From Brevipalpus yothersi (lineage: Eukaryota > Arthropoda > Arachnida > Trombidiformes > Tenuipalpidae): a stretch of DNA of 64,000 nucleotides. The notes below the pieces were generated by a model. It was not told where the DNA came from, did no database searches, and was given only the letters and a program-made list of their open reading frames with translations. Every line of letters starts with the position of its first letter. The first letter of the stretch is position 1. The DNA lies in the NCBI GenBank assembly GCA_003956705.1, contig QZCP01000086.1, forward strand, positions 62,001 through 126,000, in the 5' to 3' direction. Shown here piece after piece: positions 1-11,939 of the stretch. A program made the translations under genes and the position numbers.

Positions 1-66
1 TTTGATATTAATTTGATTGTGTATAATTTGTGTTCAGTGGTGATTGTAAACATATTGTGAGTGATA

Positions 67-2879
67 ATGTCGTCACCGGTTACGGAGAAAGTGATTGTGC
101 CGGATAAAGTGGATGATAATAATGATGACCAGGATAAGGTGAAGGAAGAAGAGGAGAAAAAAGGAGCCGAAAAAGATGATGAAGAAGACGAAGTGCATGT
201 AAACGCGAGTGAAGCGTCTAGTGTTGATGATGGTGATTCAAAAGTGTCCGATGGACAATCGTCTGGTTCCACATCGGAATATGAGAGCTTGGACAATGAT
301 GAGGATAGACGTAATCCACAGTATATACCCAAGAGAGGTGCTTTTTATGAGCATGATGATCGAATAATGTCCGATGAGGAGGAGGATAAGGGTGATAATG
401 ATAATAATAATAGTGGTAATAGTAATAATATCAATGCCAACAACAATAACAATGATGTGGAAGAGGAGAAAAGTGAAAGTCAACAACCACAGCCACAACA
501 ACAACCGAAAGCCGGGACACCCGTTGTGGAGAAGGGAAAAAAGCCGAAGAAAAAATCAACCAATGATGGTGCATGGGGACATGATTTGTTTAATGATGCT
601 GAGCAGAAACCAAAATCAAGAATAGAAATAATCAACTCTTATGGTTACGATATAAGAGAGGAAGAAGGTCCCCCAAAGGCGAGAAGACGTAGAAAGTATG
701 GAAGGGGACACACTCGAAATGAAAGACCTCCGAGAGAAAATGTACAAGGCGTAAAGCCTCCACGAAGACCACCAAATCCATCTAGTAAGCAAGATTTTCC
801 TGATATTGCTAAAGCTGAATCGAAACCAGAGCCTAGACCAGTGAATAAGGAAGTGAAAAATCCGAAAAGAGCTGAACGAGTTGAAAGAGTCGAAAGGACC
901 GATAGAATCGAAAGGGCTGAAAGGACAGAAAGGCCCGAAAGAATCGAAAGAATCGAAAGAGCCGAGAGGATAGAAAGAGTTGAAAGGGTCGAAAGAACTG
1001 AAGAGCCTCCAGTGATGGTTAAAACACAAGTGTTCAAGAATTCTCGTCGAGACCCTCGTGATTCTCGGGATTCTCGACGTGAGCCAATCCATCCAAAAGA
1101 TCAAGCTCCTAGAGGAGATAATTTTATTCGAGGCAAAAATCGACCAAAGTTCGAGGATAGAGATTTTCCATCTCCACGAGATGGGCCAAGAGTTGAACGA
1201 GAAGCTCCTTCGAGAGAAAGTAGGGGTAGGCTCCCAAGAGATATACCACAAATACACCGGGATACTGGTAGACCTAATCGATCAAGTCATCAAAATGATA
1301 CAATTCCTCCCGAAGATGGACCAGGCGACAGAGGTGATCGTAAAAATAGGTATCCAAATCGTTGGGACCGAGAAAGAGATTTCAAAGATCGTCGAAACGA
1401 TCATGAAATTGATCGAGATCGGCGTAGAGGAGACTCATATCGCACTCGAGGATATCATGATGATAGAGGCTATGAAGTAGAAGATGCTCGTTTAACAACT
1501 GGAATGGGTCAAATTTCTCTCAATAGACATCGATCTTCTGATATGAGAAATGATAAGGTAAAGCCAGCTCATCAAGAAATGAATAGATACGTTAATCCTG
1601 TTCCTAGAGGCTCACGAGAAAATAATAATTACAACAACAATCATTCTCGTGATGTCCAGCATATGCAGTCCACTAACTCGCACATTGCTGTAAGTAGCTA
1701 ACCTAACAATTATTGATTCGAAATGATCTCGCTTTTATAGTGATCATGATTTCTTCGAGTATATGCATGTAATAATTGACTGGTGCATCTGATCACAATT
1801 GCTGATGGAGCAAAAACACCTGTTATCTCATGAAACTCTTCATGAATAAGCCAATTCTAGTCAGATTTATGATTAATCAATAAGATTGATTTCTAATCTT
1901 CCATCCTAGATTTCTTACAAAATTTTCTGTGATATATGCTCTCACCCCCACCTTTGACCTAGGTTATAATTTAAGCATTTTGAAGATGAAAGTTCCATAA
2001 TACAGCCAACATATGTATCCTTCTTTCTGATTCTCAATCAATCCACATTGACCATTTGTGCTTCGAGAATTTTCATCTCGATTCCATTTCTTCTCCATAC
2101 AGGATCCACGAGCACCACCAACCAAGAGATACTCTTCCTTAAGGCAACAACAAAGACAGGAGCAAAGAGTTCAACAACCACCTCCAAAACTTCCTCCAAC
2201 CAAACAAACGACAGAGAATGTCATCAACAATGAGCAGAGTCAACCCTCTCCTCCTCCACCTCAACCACCTTTACAGCAATTGAATGTGAACCATCAACAG
2301 CGGCGTCCAACTTCGAACAGCCATTTCTATGATGCTCAAACTGGATCTGCTCCATCCAACTACTATCCTGAAACTCGATCCCCACAGTCAACTTACAATT
2401 ATGTGCCACCAAATGATATGGATCAAGGAAGATTTCCTCAAATGGCACCTAGACCATTTATACCTTCCACTGCGCCTCCTCCATCGGTGCCCGAATCACG
2501 TTTCTTAACCCAATCAGTAACCTCTGCACCTTCACCGGCGGCTTTGGCCACCATACCGCACGTTTTGCCTGGTCCACCGCCGGGAGCAGCATATTTACCT
2601 ACATATCCACCTGGTTATCCACAGTTTCCACCCCCTCCACCACCTCCAGCAGCTCAATATTCCATCAATGTCCAAGGAGTACCTCCAACGCCACCAGTTA
2701 ATCCCGACTTGTACGTTGCGAGCGATATGGGCACTGTCTACTATGATACTGTCACCCAACAAGTAAGTCCTAGACAACTTCCCCAGCGAAGGCCGAAAAA
2801 TGCTTTGCCCATTGTTCCACCTCCGAGTACAACTGAGGCAGATTCTGACGTCTATCAAGGTGTTGAAACCGTGACTTAA
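67..2879 (+). CDS. CASC3: CASC3 / Barentsz, exon junction complex core factor
   Basis: Exons 67..1689 and 2103..2879; the junction is phase 0, with donor gtaagt and an acag acceptor. The product is 799 aa. The family (MLN51/Barentsz) binds eIF4AIII in the exon junction complex and acts in mRNA localisation, translation and decay. The SELOR/Btz domain lies at about residues 78-220: the motif DEDRRNPQYIPKRGAFYEHD, then GAWGHDLF, then KSRIEIINSYGYDIR and a basic RRRRKYGRG stretch, all close to vertebrate CASC3. The aromatic positions that contact eIF4AIII in the family (the F in AFYEHD and the W in GAWGHD) are present. The N-terminus is very acidic. Residues about 270-315 are a run of (I/V)ER repeats, and the C-terminal half is Pro/Gln-rich. 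The start at 67 is the first in-frame ATG. Identity is firm; the low-complexity parts are unassigned. Confidence 0.9.
1690..2102 (+). other. CASC3 intron
   Basis: A 413-base intron, gtaagt donor to acag acceptor. No other gene seen in it. Confidence 0.8.
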
Positions 2880-3813
2880 TTATCCACCAGATTAACCGTC
2901 CAACAGTGTGATGATGAGACATGGATCATTTGAATCAAGTCGATTGGCTCCCGTGGAAGCAGGAATACTAAAAGAAATTTTTGTCGCATGGATGGTGTTT
3001 TCCTAATATTCCAACAAACAACAAGCCAGCAAGCGCAAGGAGAAAGCCTTGATTGATTCGAAGAGAACCTTAGGGTCATAAGTCTCGATGGTATGAGCTC
3101 TTTCTACTACGGTAAGATGCTTGAGCACAAAACACCGCGTTTCGCTTTAGAGTGCGATCGAGGGATGCATTAGTGAATAATGACGTTACCTAAATAATTT
3201 TTAGCTCCAGACTATCAATGAGATTTGGAGATTTATCTATGATGCGTCATTTCATGGTTATTCTAATTGTAAGGAGTAACAAATACTGATTTTTTTGCTT
3301 TAAGACTATTGTCTTGAACGCTCTCTGATATACTCACCATTCGTTCCACGTTTTTATTTGGGAAAGATTCAATACTTGTACTTGGATAACACGCACTTTA
3401 ATATTTTCCAAGGTTTCCACACGCAGCCTATCTTAATTCGACCTCTCATTCCCCCCATTAAACATGATCTTGATTCAAGCTCTCTAATTGGAATTGGACA
3501 CTCATTCATCTCTGTGTGTGGCTAAAATTGAACAAATTTGAAAGAAAGAAATTGCTGGTGTTATTTTTTTAGAGCAGGTGATGATAATTCATTTTTTAAC
3601 AAAAAACAACTCGAGAAATAACCTATCTTCATGTATAGTAAGAATCTCGCTCCAGAATCAAAACGTTGATCAATCTTGCTTGAAAAAAGGTGATAATTGC
3701 ATCTAATAACAAGGTACTATGTACAAAGGGTATCAGCTTGAATAATTTTATCTTATTCATATTTTTATGATGTCATGTAAATCTTTCTAGGATTGGAAAG
3801 AGATGTTAACTCT
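2880..3813. other. convergent 3' region between CASC3 and the J-protein gene
   Basis: No coding exon recognised. It must hold the 3' UTRs of two converging genes, CASC3 (+) and the DNAJ gene (-). No clear boundary could be read. Confidence 0.6.
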
Positions 3814-5245
3814 TCAGTAGTAATAGAGGTCACTGTATTTCTGGTGGAGTTCACTGAATTTAGTACATCCAGGCATTTTATAATTATTGGCTCTCTCTAG
3901 TAGATCCTTATCACCATACGTTCTTGCCCTCCAATAAATAGCATCACCTGAGCAATGAATGGAGAGAAATTCAATGTCAATCAGGTTACTGTGTAATCAA
4001 GGGAAAACCCATCAAGATATACTTACGGTGACTTCGTTCTCGGTAACATTGAGATCTTAATTGATTTAAATACTCTTCTTCTACGGCATGTTCGACTCTT
4101 CTTATACTAGATTTATACTCCGTATCGAAATCCTCTTTGACCCAATAAGGAACTTCCAGTGATGATGTTGTTCGATAATGTGGATATTTCCTGTGAAAAT
4201 TATGAAAAAAAATTCTATTACCAATGGATAGTAGCATTAAAGTTTATCATTGCGAGAAAGAGTAAAAAAGCTGATTCATCAATAAATTTTCATTGACATA
4301 AATTGTATGTTCTGTTATGACTCCTAAATGAATGAGGATTTAGCAAACATGAATGAAGGAGTTGAAAACGTGAAGACTAGGATACTCTTCAGTTGAAGTC
4401 ATGAGGGTACAGAATCCGAAAACCTCGGTGTCCTCTCATCGTATGTAAACAGATCTGAAACTTTTCGAGGAAGAGGAGATGATTCACAATCGAATGGGTT
4501 AGACTGTCTGTATCAAGAACATTTGAAGAACAGTGTAGATAGAAATAATGGTGAAACAGCGATTGGTGAGAAAGTTGACTAGATTCACTTACGCAGTTTT
4601 TTGCAGACTATATGCTGGATCCGAGACAAACAATGAGCTCATCACAGAAAATATGATCAATACTAAAATAGGCAACATATGAACAAGCACACTATAAGCA
4701 CTGGGTTCAGGTTGATTTGATGATGCTCCTCGATTTGAGTTGGTTCTTGTATGATTACGACGCATATAGATATCTCCTCCACTGAAAAACATATTAAAGA
4801 TTTCCTCTGCCGTTAAATCATCACCATACATTGGTCCATGGTTATATTCATAATAAGTAGAACCAAAAGAACTTCTCGAACGGTATCGCGTGGGATGATG
4901 TTCAGGCTCTTCGGATCCATATTCATCGTATCTAGCTCTTTTATTAGGGTCAGATAGTACCACAAAAGCTTGACTGATAGATTTAAATGCTTCTGTTGCA
5001 CCGGGTGCCTTATTTTTATCAGGATGGAATTGTAAGGCTAATTTTCTGTACGATTTTTTCAATTCCGCATCAGCACAGTCTTTTTTAACCCCTAGTATGT
5101 CATAATAATTTTTACATCGTCTTATTTTTGCTACTGCTTCCACTTGTTCCGATGTGTAATCACTATTAGAGTTGGTAGAGGATGCTTGCGATCTTCCGGT
5201 GGAAGGCCCATTTCCATTGGCCTTGCTTGTATTGCCTTCACTCAT
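3814..5245 (-). CDS. DNAJB12/DNAJB14: DNAJB12/DNAJB14-type ER membrane J-domain co-chaperone
   Basis: Exons in transcript order: 5245..4593, 4190..4027, 3947..3814 (phases 2 and 1; gtaagt donors). The product is 316 aa. It is a tail-region membrane Hsp40 that recruits Hsp70 at the ER for quality control of membrane proteins. The J domain spans about residues 46-110 (YYDILGV, then FHPDKNK with HPD at 74-76, then the SDPNKRARYDEYG end). A G/F-like segment follows, then one hydrophobic span at about 186-206 (VLVHMLPILVLIIFSVMSSL). The C-terminal DUF1977-type domain follows, with VPYWVKEDF and RSQCYRER, typical of DNAJB12/14. The length is a little short of the vertebrate proteins (about 370 aa), mostly in the N-terminus. 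The gene is head-to-head with the SUPT20H gene. Confidence 0.88.
4191..4592 (-). other. intron 1 of the DNAJB12/14-type gene
   Basis: A 402-base intron with canonical ends; nothing else seen. Confidence 0.75.
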
Positions 5246-6029
5246 GATGTATATTTTGTGTCCAAATTGTGATGATACCTAATAAATACATAAATAAAGA
5301 GGAATACATATACCACTCATCATGACAACAATGAACACAAGACATTAGAGGAGAATATACATGTATATATCTCCAGCTCAAACGATGGACATCCATCATC
5401 AGACTTGATTCAAGAACACATCAACTTACCTGGTACAAAATATTAGACACACACACACACCACAAAAATCAAGTCAGTAGACACAATAAAAAGAATTGAT
5501 CATAAAAAAATTATCAACACAAAATATATTGAGCTGATACCGATTGTAAACAGACACAGACACAGAAGTGAAAAGAAAAACACAATCAATACAGTAGTTC
5601 AAGTGTACCACTATCCGTGTAATCAACACACTTTACACAACTACTCCTGGCCGAGTATTCCATAGTCTCCATCAAAATTAAGAACAACAACAATTCATCA
5701 TTGATGATGTTGATAAAAATTAATCAAATTTAATCATAATACAACACATCCAAATGATGATGGTGAGAAAAAAATTTTTGATGTTTAAGGTTGCCAAAAA
5801 CAAAGTCGTCATCTGGTGGCTCAGAGCAATGCCTTTAAAAAGAGTTTTGTTGATGAAAAAGTGATGAAAAAAAGCTCGGAAAAATGTTGTTGCATTATTG
5901 CCTCCTATGTATAATATTGCACGTGCTTTATTTCTAATTGATATTTTGAATAATTGTCTCGATTGATATTGATTAATCGAGTGGTGTGAGGAACCGTTCT
6001 TTTTTTCCTTCTCAATCATCATATTTATC
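5246..6029. promoter_or_regulatory. divergent promoter region, DNAJ gene and SUPT20H
   Basis: 784 bases separate the start codons of two divergent genes, so both promoters and both 5' UTRs must lie here unless upstream exons exist. It is AT-rich, with short CA runs near 5450 and 5560. No specific element was assigned. Confidence 0.5.
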
Positions 6030-7974
6030 ATGCCAGGCACCTCTGACAACCAACAACCGGAATCAGAATGTATCAACACCAGTAACAACAATAACAACAA
6101 GAGTAACATCAATAATAATGGACTAGATAATGAGGTGTCTTTGGTTAGCCTGCCATCATCATCATCATCATCATCATCACACCAATCATCCCAGCATCAG
6201 CATCATGGTATCATATCGTCTTCATCATCAACATCATCTTCCTCCTCTTCAAATGTATCCAATTGCTCTTCTTCTGCTCAAAAACGTTGTGATGTACCAT
6301 CAACTTCAAAGACAACCGTACCAATTGATATCAATACATGTACCATTACCACAACTACAGCCACAACTACCACAGCAACTACTACCACTACCAATTCCAC
6401 AGAGGATGGAGAGAGCGATTTATCGAATGATAAAGTTCATCATCATGAAAAAATATCTCGTGAAAATTTTCTATCATTAATTAGAAAGCATCGTTTAAGT
6501 TATGTTATATTGAATTTGTATTCGATTGATGAAGGATATTCTATAGGATTGAAAAAATTCGCCGAAAACGATATAATAGAGACCAGTAAACTTCCGTATG
6601 AGGAGAAAGAGTTGTTAGAATTTATAAACAATGAAGAGCTCCCTCCAATGTTAAGTGATATTTTTGATAGTTTTCGTGAATCTCATGAAGCGCCATTGTT
6701 TTACCAAGGTTCAATATTCATGGAGATTAGGGATCATTGTAAAAATGTATCCAAAAAAGAGCCATACCATGAATCTAGTTTTGTTCGCTTACGACCCACC
6801 AATCAAACTATCCTCAGTGATGTAAATCGCATCACTTCCTGTCTTTCGAATGCCAAAAATTGGACACAAGAAGAGAAAACTATTTTGGAAGCCAAATTGG
6901 TACTTGAAAACTCTGAGCCATTACGGCTTGATCCTAGTCCTATTGTAGCAATTGTAAATAATCGCCTTCAAAATGAACGGAAGCACAATAAGTCTCAAAA
7001 AATTATTGAAAGGTATGATCATTCATGTGGTTTCCTTTTGATCAATGTGTATTAATGTTTACCTTGATTCTCATTACTTCTCACAGCTTCATCAACAGGA
7101 ATTCTCAAACAGCACTTAAAAGCCGCGCAGCCAAATTCCATTCATTACCGGCCCCAAAAGGACTGGAACTGTGTGATTTTCTAATGAAACGAAAAGATTT
7201 ACCTTCCATAGCAGCACGTTTAAACAAAAAGGTTATATCTCTGTGTGTATTGGATCTAGAACCATTTGATCCGAAATCTTCCTTTTATTTCAGATTGACT
7301 GTGTCAACAATAAGACATTTCAAGCACCAGCTGAATCTCTTGATTCTAAGTTGGTGGAAATTGAAAAATTTGCTCGAAAACTTGAGCCAGTTTCACTCAA
7401 AAGTGATAGCTCCTTGGTATGTAGATGAGTTTCTCCTCGATTTCAGTTGCTCAATGCCAACACTCGCTCACTATCTCATGTTTCTATCACTCTAATTTTT
7501 TCAGATTAAAGCGGATGAGTATGTCATGGAGTTTCAAGATAGTGAAGGTCGAGCATCAATGACATGTGTGACGATATTTCATAGGTCAATTGATGATTCC
7601 TATTTTGGTCAGTTGTTCCTTGATAAGAAAAGAGATTTTCAGAACAAGAGCGTGGATTCCTGCCTTTTTCGTCTTGGACACAAGTCAATGGTTGAGAAGT
7701 GAGTTTTCTTGGGTTATTGTTTATACAGGCTTAACTGAGAATACGTATCATCTTTCCTTGCAGATATATTGCTCAATTTAAAGATATACTGACAGAAAAT
7801 GGTAGAAAACCTGTCAAAATCACTCACAGGATTCCTAATCAAGCATCGAAAGTGTCAAATTCAACGGTACCTAACTTACCTAATCATTGTGAGAAAAATG
7901 ATCTTGAGATTAGGGAACCTCTCTATAAGAAACCAAAGATTCTTCAATCACATCCTAAAAATGGTATTTGCTGA
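6030..7974 (+). CDS. SUPT20H: SUPT20H / Spt20, SAGA complex subunit
   Basis: Exons 6030..7012, 7087..7231, 7294..7416, 7505..7698, 7764..7974; all junction phases fit and give 551 aa. Spt20 is a structural subunit of the SAGA transcription co-activator; the vertebrate form is also known as p38IP. The conserved core starts near residue 144: VILNLYSIDEGYSIGLKKF, LPYEEKELLEFINNEELPP, FMEIRDHC, FVRLRPTNQTILSDVNRITS, and LRLDPSPIVAIVNNRL match vertebrate SUPT20H block by block, followed by LCDFLMKRK. The first 130 residues are low-complexity Asn, Ser, His and Thr runs encoded by trinucleotide-like repeats. The protein is shorter than human SUPT20H (779 aa) and lacks its long Gln-rich tail. A downstream alternative 3' exon cannot be excluded. 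Confidence 0.88.
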
Positions 7975-8949
7975 TTCAAGTACTATTTTCCATTTTTATG
8001 GCTTTTTTATAGTACTCCTCTTTACATGTTGAAAATACAAAATTGAATAGTTTTTCATGAAGATTTCTTCTGAACCACTCAATACGCGTGTATCGGTCAA
8101 TTACTCTACGCTTTGGAACACGAACTGTTCTTGATGATGGTTTCCTTCCTGCCCTGACAATTCAAACATTAGCTTTCTCTCTCCTCTTCACACCAATATG
8201 CTTGAGTAACTCATTATTTTCTCACTCGAAGGGACAACCAGACCAAGGATCTGTTGGCTCTATTTGAGCAGCAAATTTTTCAGACTTTCTACCCAAGACA
8301 GTTTTCCACTTTCTCTATCTCTCTTCCAGGAAAAGAATCATGGTCAATCGCTAATGAATTCAACTGCCTAGCAAGTTGATTGAACCAACTTGTAGGCTAT
8401 CATGAGTGGCATTCATGAAACTTGTGTGTGTATTGAGATGTTTCTCAATTGAATAGAAGAATGTACACTATTCATCACTTTGTCTCAGTACTTATGACCT
8501 AGAGTGGGCTTTTTTCATTCATAATCATTGATATGATCATATTAAGTGCTCTAGTACCTATGGAGAATGTTTTTTGTGATTATGATTCTAGTTTGATCAC
8601 TTATCAAGCTCTCACAAATTCTTCTTGAAGTTCGTCAAGAGTTGGTGAAGTTTTTCCCCTCGATAAGTTTCATATTTTGAATCCTATTGTCATTAGTTCT
8701 AAATGGGAAAGTTTGTATATTGTTAATAATGGTAGGATCGAATAACAGCTGTAACAATGACTCAGTTTCACCAGCCTATGTGAAAAATCTATGCGAGAGA
8801 AGATGATAAATTAGCTTACATAGGCTTCCAGAGAATCAATTCGTCCTGGGGTGTTCATCAAGGTGAAAATTTTATTACAACACTCGAAACCAGTTTATTT
8901 TTTCCCAGTTCATTTTGTTCACTGTAAACGAGCTACGTTCCATATCAAG
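7975..8949. other. intergenic region, SUPT20H 3' UTR and P450 upstream
   Basis: No convincing exon. It should contain the SUPT20H 3' UTR and the P450 promoter and 5' UTR. The frame before 8950 is open back to 8851 but contains no ATG. Confidence 0.6.
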
Positions 8950-10815
8950 ATGAGTAACAGAATTTTCGAAAATATTTCGTCTTCTCCGAATATTGCGAAT
9001 GATATTGATTTGAAATCAATGGAAGTGATCAGAGCTCAAATTGTTCCTTCTATTTTTATTTCGGTGTTCAAGGTAATCTTGACAGTAGTGCTTGTAAGTT
9101 TTGCAATAAAAGTTGGCTATTATGCGAGATTCTTGCGTAAACTTCGAAAACTTCCTCAAAAACCAAGCCATTGGATTTTTGGACATGTTCGTGGACTGAA
9201 ACCTCCACCGTTTTCCACCGGTCCTGCTTTTGGAAGAGGTAAGAATTTCAAACTTTCGAAAACACAATTCTCCAGCTGACAATTTTTGGCAACTGATCTA
9301 TGTAAGGGTTGAAAAGAATATTGGACAAATCAGCAGATTTTCTTCATCAAAATGGATTAATGGTTTTTTGGTTCTCCTGGATTCCGACTGTTATTGTCAC
9401 TGAACCATCAATTATTGAGGTAGGCTGAGTTTAGTAAATCCGTTCTAATAGAGGCGTTGAGTTATGGTTGAATAGATCGGAAATTTCAATGATGTTTAAG
9501 TAATTTTGTGAATGTTTTGCATTTCCTTTTCGGGAACCCTTTCCGAATGGTTCGTCAGAAACTGTTGAATTCGAAAATTGAAAAAGGTCCAGGATTTGAC
9601 ATAGCGAGAAAATTTTTCGGCGATGGATTGGTTATGCAGCGATTACAAAAATGGCGAGGAAGACGAAAACTGATGACCTCTGGTCTTCATGGAGCTGTTC
9701 TATCTCGTTATATTCCAATCATGAATACGGTCATTCATGATTGGATCGACAAAATTCACTCTCAATTTGAAGAGAAGCCAACGGACGTGATGCGGTTGTG
9801 CCAGAAGATTGGGATGGATATGATATGTGCCACAACAATGGGCATCGAGCGTTTTGAGGATGATTCGCCGGAAGCAAAGTATCGATCAGCGATCGAAGTT
9901 GCTGTCGAAATGATCTTAATGAGAGTTATCAATCCATTGTACTGGTTTGATATGATTTTTTCTCTTACAAACGATGGGAAAAGAAGCAAACATGCTCAAG
10001 AGTATATCAAAAAGTTTTCAACTAATCTTATATCCAAGAAGACTGCAGCTGCCTTCGAGCTCAATTCTGGCGCAACTCTTTCCTTACACAATCGATCACA
10101 AAAAGTAGCCCTTCTTGATCATCTTGTGGAACTACATGTCAACAGTAAAAATGGATTGAGCAAAGTTTTATTCCCAGTTGATGGTGTTAATGAAGAAGTG
10201 AATACAACTCTGTTTGCCGGTAACGAATCGACTGCATCCACAATGGCATGGACACTATTTCTACTAGGAGCTCACCCACAAGTTCAAGATAAAGTTTATG
10301 GAGAGATCATCACTAACTTAGGAACTCGATCACCTGAAGACTCGATCAGCGATTATTATAATGAAGATAGTTTGAAGAAGCTAAGTTACTTGGATTGCTG
10401 TGTCAAAGAGAGCATGAGAATTTGTCCATCGATTCATACAATCACTCGTCATCTCTCCGAAGATCTAACTGTAGGTGATCATAATATTCCAGCAGGAACT
10501 ATTGCATCTATTTGCATTTATTATCTACATTGGAATCCAAAATACTATCCTGAACCCAACAAATTTATTCCCGAACGATTTTCATCCGATTCATTGAGCC
10601 GACCGAGCTTCAGCTTCATACCATTTGGCGGTGGTCAGAGACAATGTGTTGGTCAAACGTTGGCAATGAGATTGATAAAGATCGTTGTCGCTGAAATTGT
10701 TCGCAACTTTCAGATACGAAGTTGCTGTAGTTTGGATATGATTGATAAAACTTTTCTAGGCACTCTGAAGCCTTCAGAGGCCATAAAAATAATTCTTAAG
10801 AAACGTGAATCTTGA
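8950..10815 (+). CDS. cytochrome P450, CYP4 clan
   Basis: Exons 8950..9238, 9307..9419, 9559..10815, giving 552 aa. This is a heme mono-oxygenase anchored in the ER membrane. A single N-terminal membrane helix lies at about residues 29-55, followed by a basic and proline-containing hinge (LRKLPQKPSHWIFGH). The I-helix oxygen-binding motif AGNEST is at 354, ExxR (KESMR) at 418-421, the PERF motif is present, and the heme loop PFGGGQRQCVGQ has its cysteine at 497. The AGNEST, CVKESMR and heme-loop sequences suit the CYP4 clan (clan members oxidise fatty acids, hormones or xenobiotics); the substrate is unknown. Exon 3 must start at 9559: acceptors farther upstream run into stops, while 9559 joins PSIIE to KLLNSKIEKG in phase 0 as the family requires. 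The start is the only in-frame ATG before the membrane helix. Confidence 0.87.
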
Positions 10816-11939
10816 CGATTCAGGTTTCATTTTGACTCTTGAAATACTCATGTGAATTTTAAAAAATTTTATTCGTTATCATGGTTGTATCTGAAATTCC
10901 TACCGTTTTTTATTGAAAATTTTGTCCTCTTTATCATTTGCTTCTTCGCTATTCCTTTCAGCTTTTCTCACCATCAGTATGATTAAAGCAAAATTTTATT
11001 CAATGTCAGTGCCAGACAGATCGACCAGATATTTTCAGTTGAGAATATGTGCAACTTATCAATGACAGGAATAACTTGAAGAGTGAAGAGAACGAAACGA
11101 GATGAGCATGCAACCAGACTAATTTCAGTATGAGATTTTCAAGATAAGAATTCATTTTTGCCTTCACCTGTCAACAAGCAAGCGTGAAGTGTTCGGAAAA
11201 AGGCAAGAAAAGCTTCAGGCTAAAGTTTCAGAAAATTGTCTAAGGAATCATAAGTCTCCATTATTGATATAATCAAGTAATCAATTGATTGCTCAAATTT
11301 GATGAATATGTTTCAACCTCTTCGCTTTCTGAAACTTATTTCTCTCTTTCAGAAGTTCACGGAGCTGAGATTCCTCGGAGTTGGAATTGAAAGGTATTCA
11401 ACACACACGATTGCACAAACCTTGCATCACAAACGTTTTTTGAAACTTTAATAATGACATTAATAATGGTCAGATGCTGACGAGCAAAACTTTCTTTACC
11501 CATCACAATTTTCCTCATGCCTCAAGGTATTGAAGATCCTGAGCTAACTACTTCGACTTTTCTATTATCTACACAGAAGTTCTTGAAATATTCTTCCTCT
11601 AGTAGAGATATTCCCAGATCTATTCAGAATCGTTCCAAAAGCTGCTCTCTCTTTAGTCAAGAGTCTTGACAGAATCTGTCTTGCGCTGTTGTGAAACATG
11701 TGTTTTAGCTTCTTTTTTTTGTGCGCTCAATGTTTATGTTTTGATAATTCGTCTTCATAAATTGTTCCAACTATTCGTGTGATTTGATCAAGATTTTTAT
11801 CGTATTTAAGTGAATTATAGCCTCACTGTGAATAGTGGTGTCTTCTCTCAAATTGTATAATTGTGTCAAGTTTTTCTCTTTTCATTTGATAGTGGATAAC
11901 TTTCTTTCTAACCGATAACCGAAAACAAGTGTATAAGCG
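10816..11939. other. intergenic region, P450 3' end to Dicer start
   Basis: No coding exon recognised. It holds the P450 3' UTR and the Dicer promoter and 5' UTR; no element was assigned. Confidence 0.6.

Noticed and set aside
616..1257. 213-codon minus-strand frame over CASC3
   Set aside because: Antisense shadow of the arginine/glutamate-rich coding exon.
9420..9558. Alternative P450 acceptors at about 9475 and 9500
   Set aside because: Both lead to an in-frame stop or the wrong phase; 9559 keeps the frame and the family sequence.
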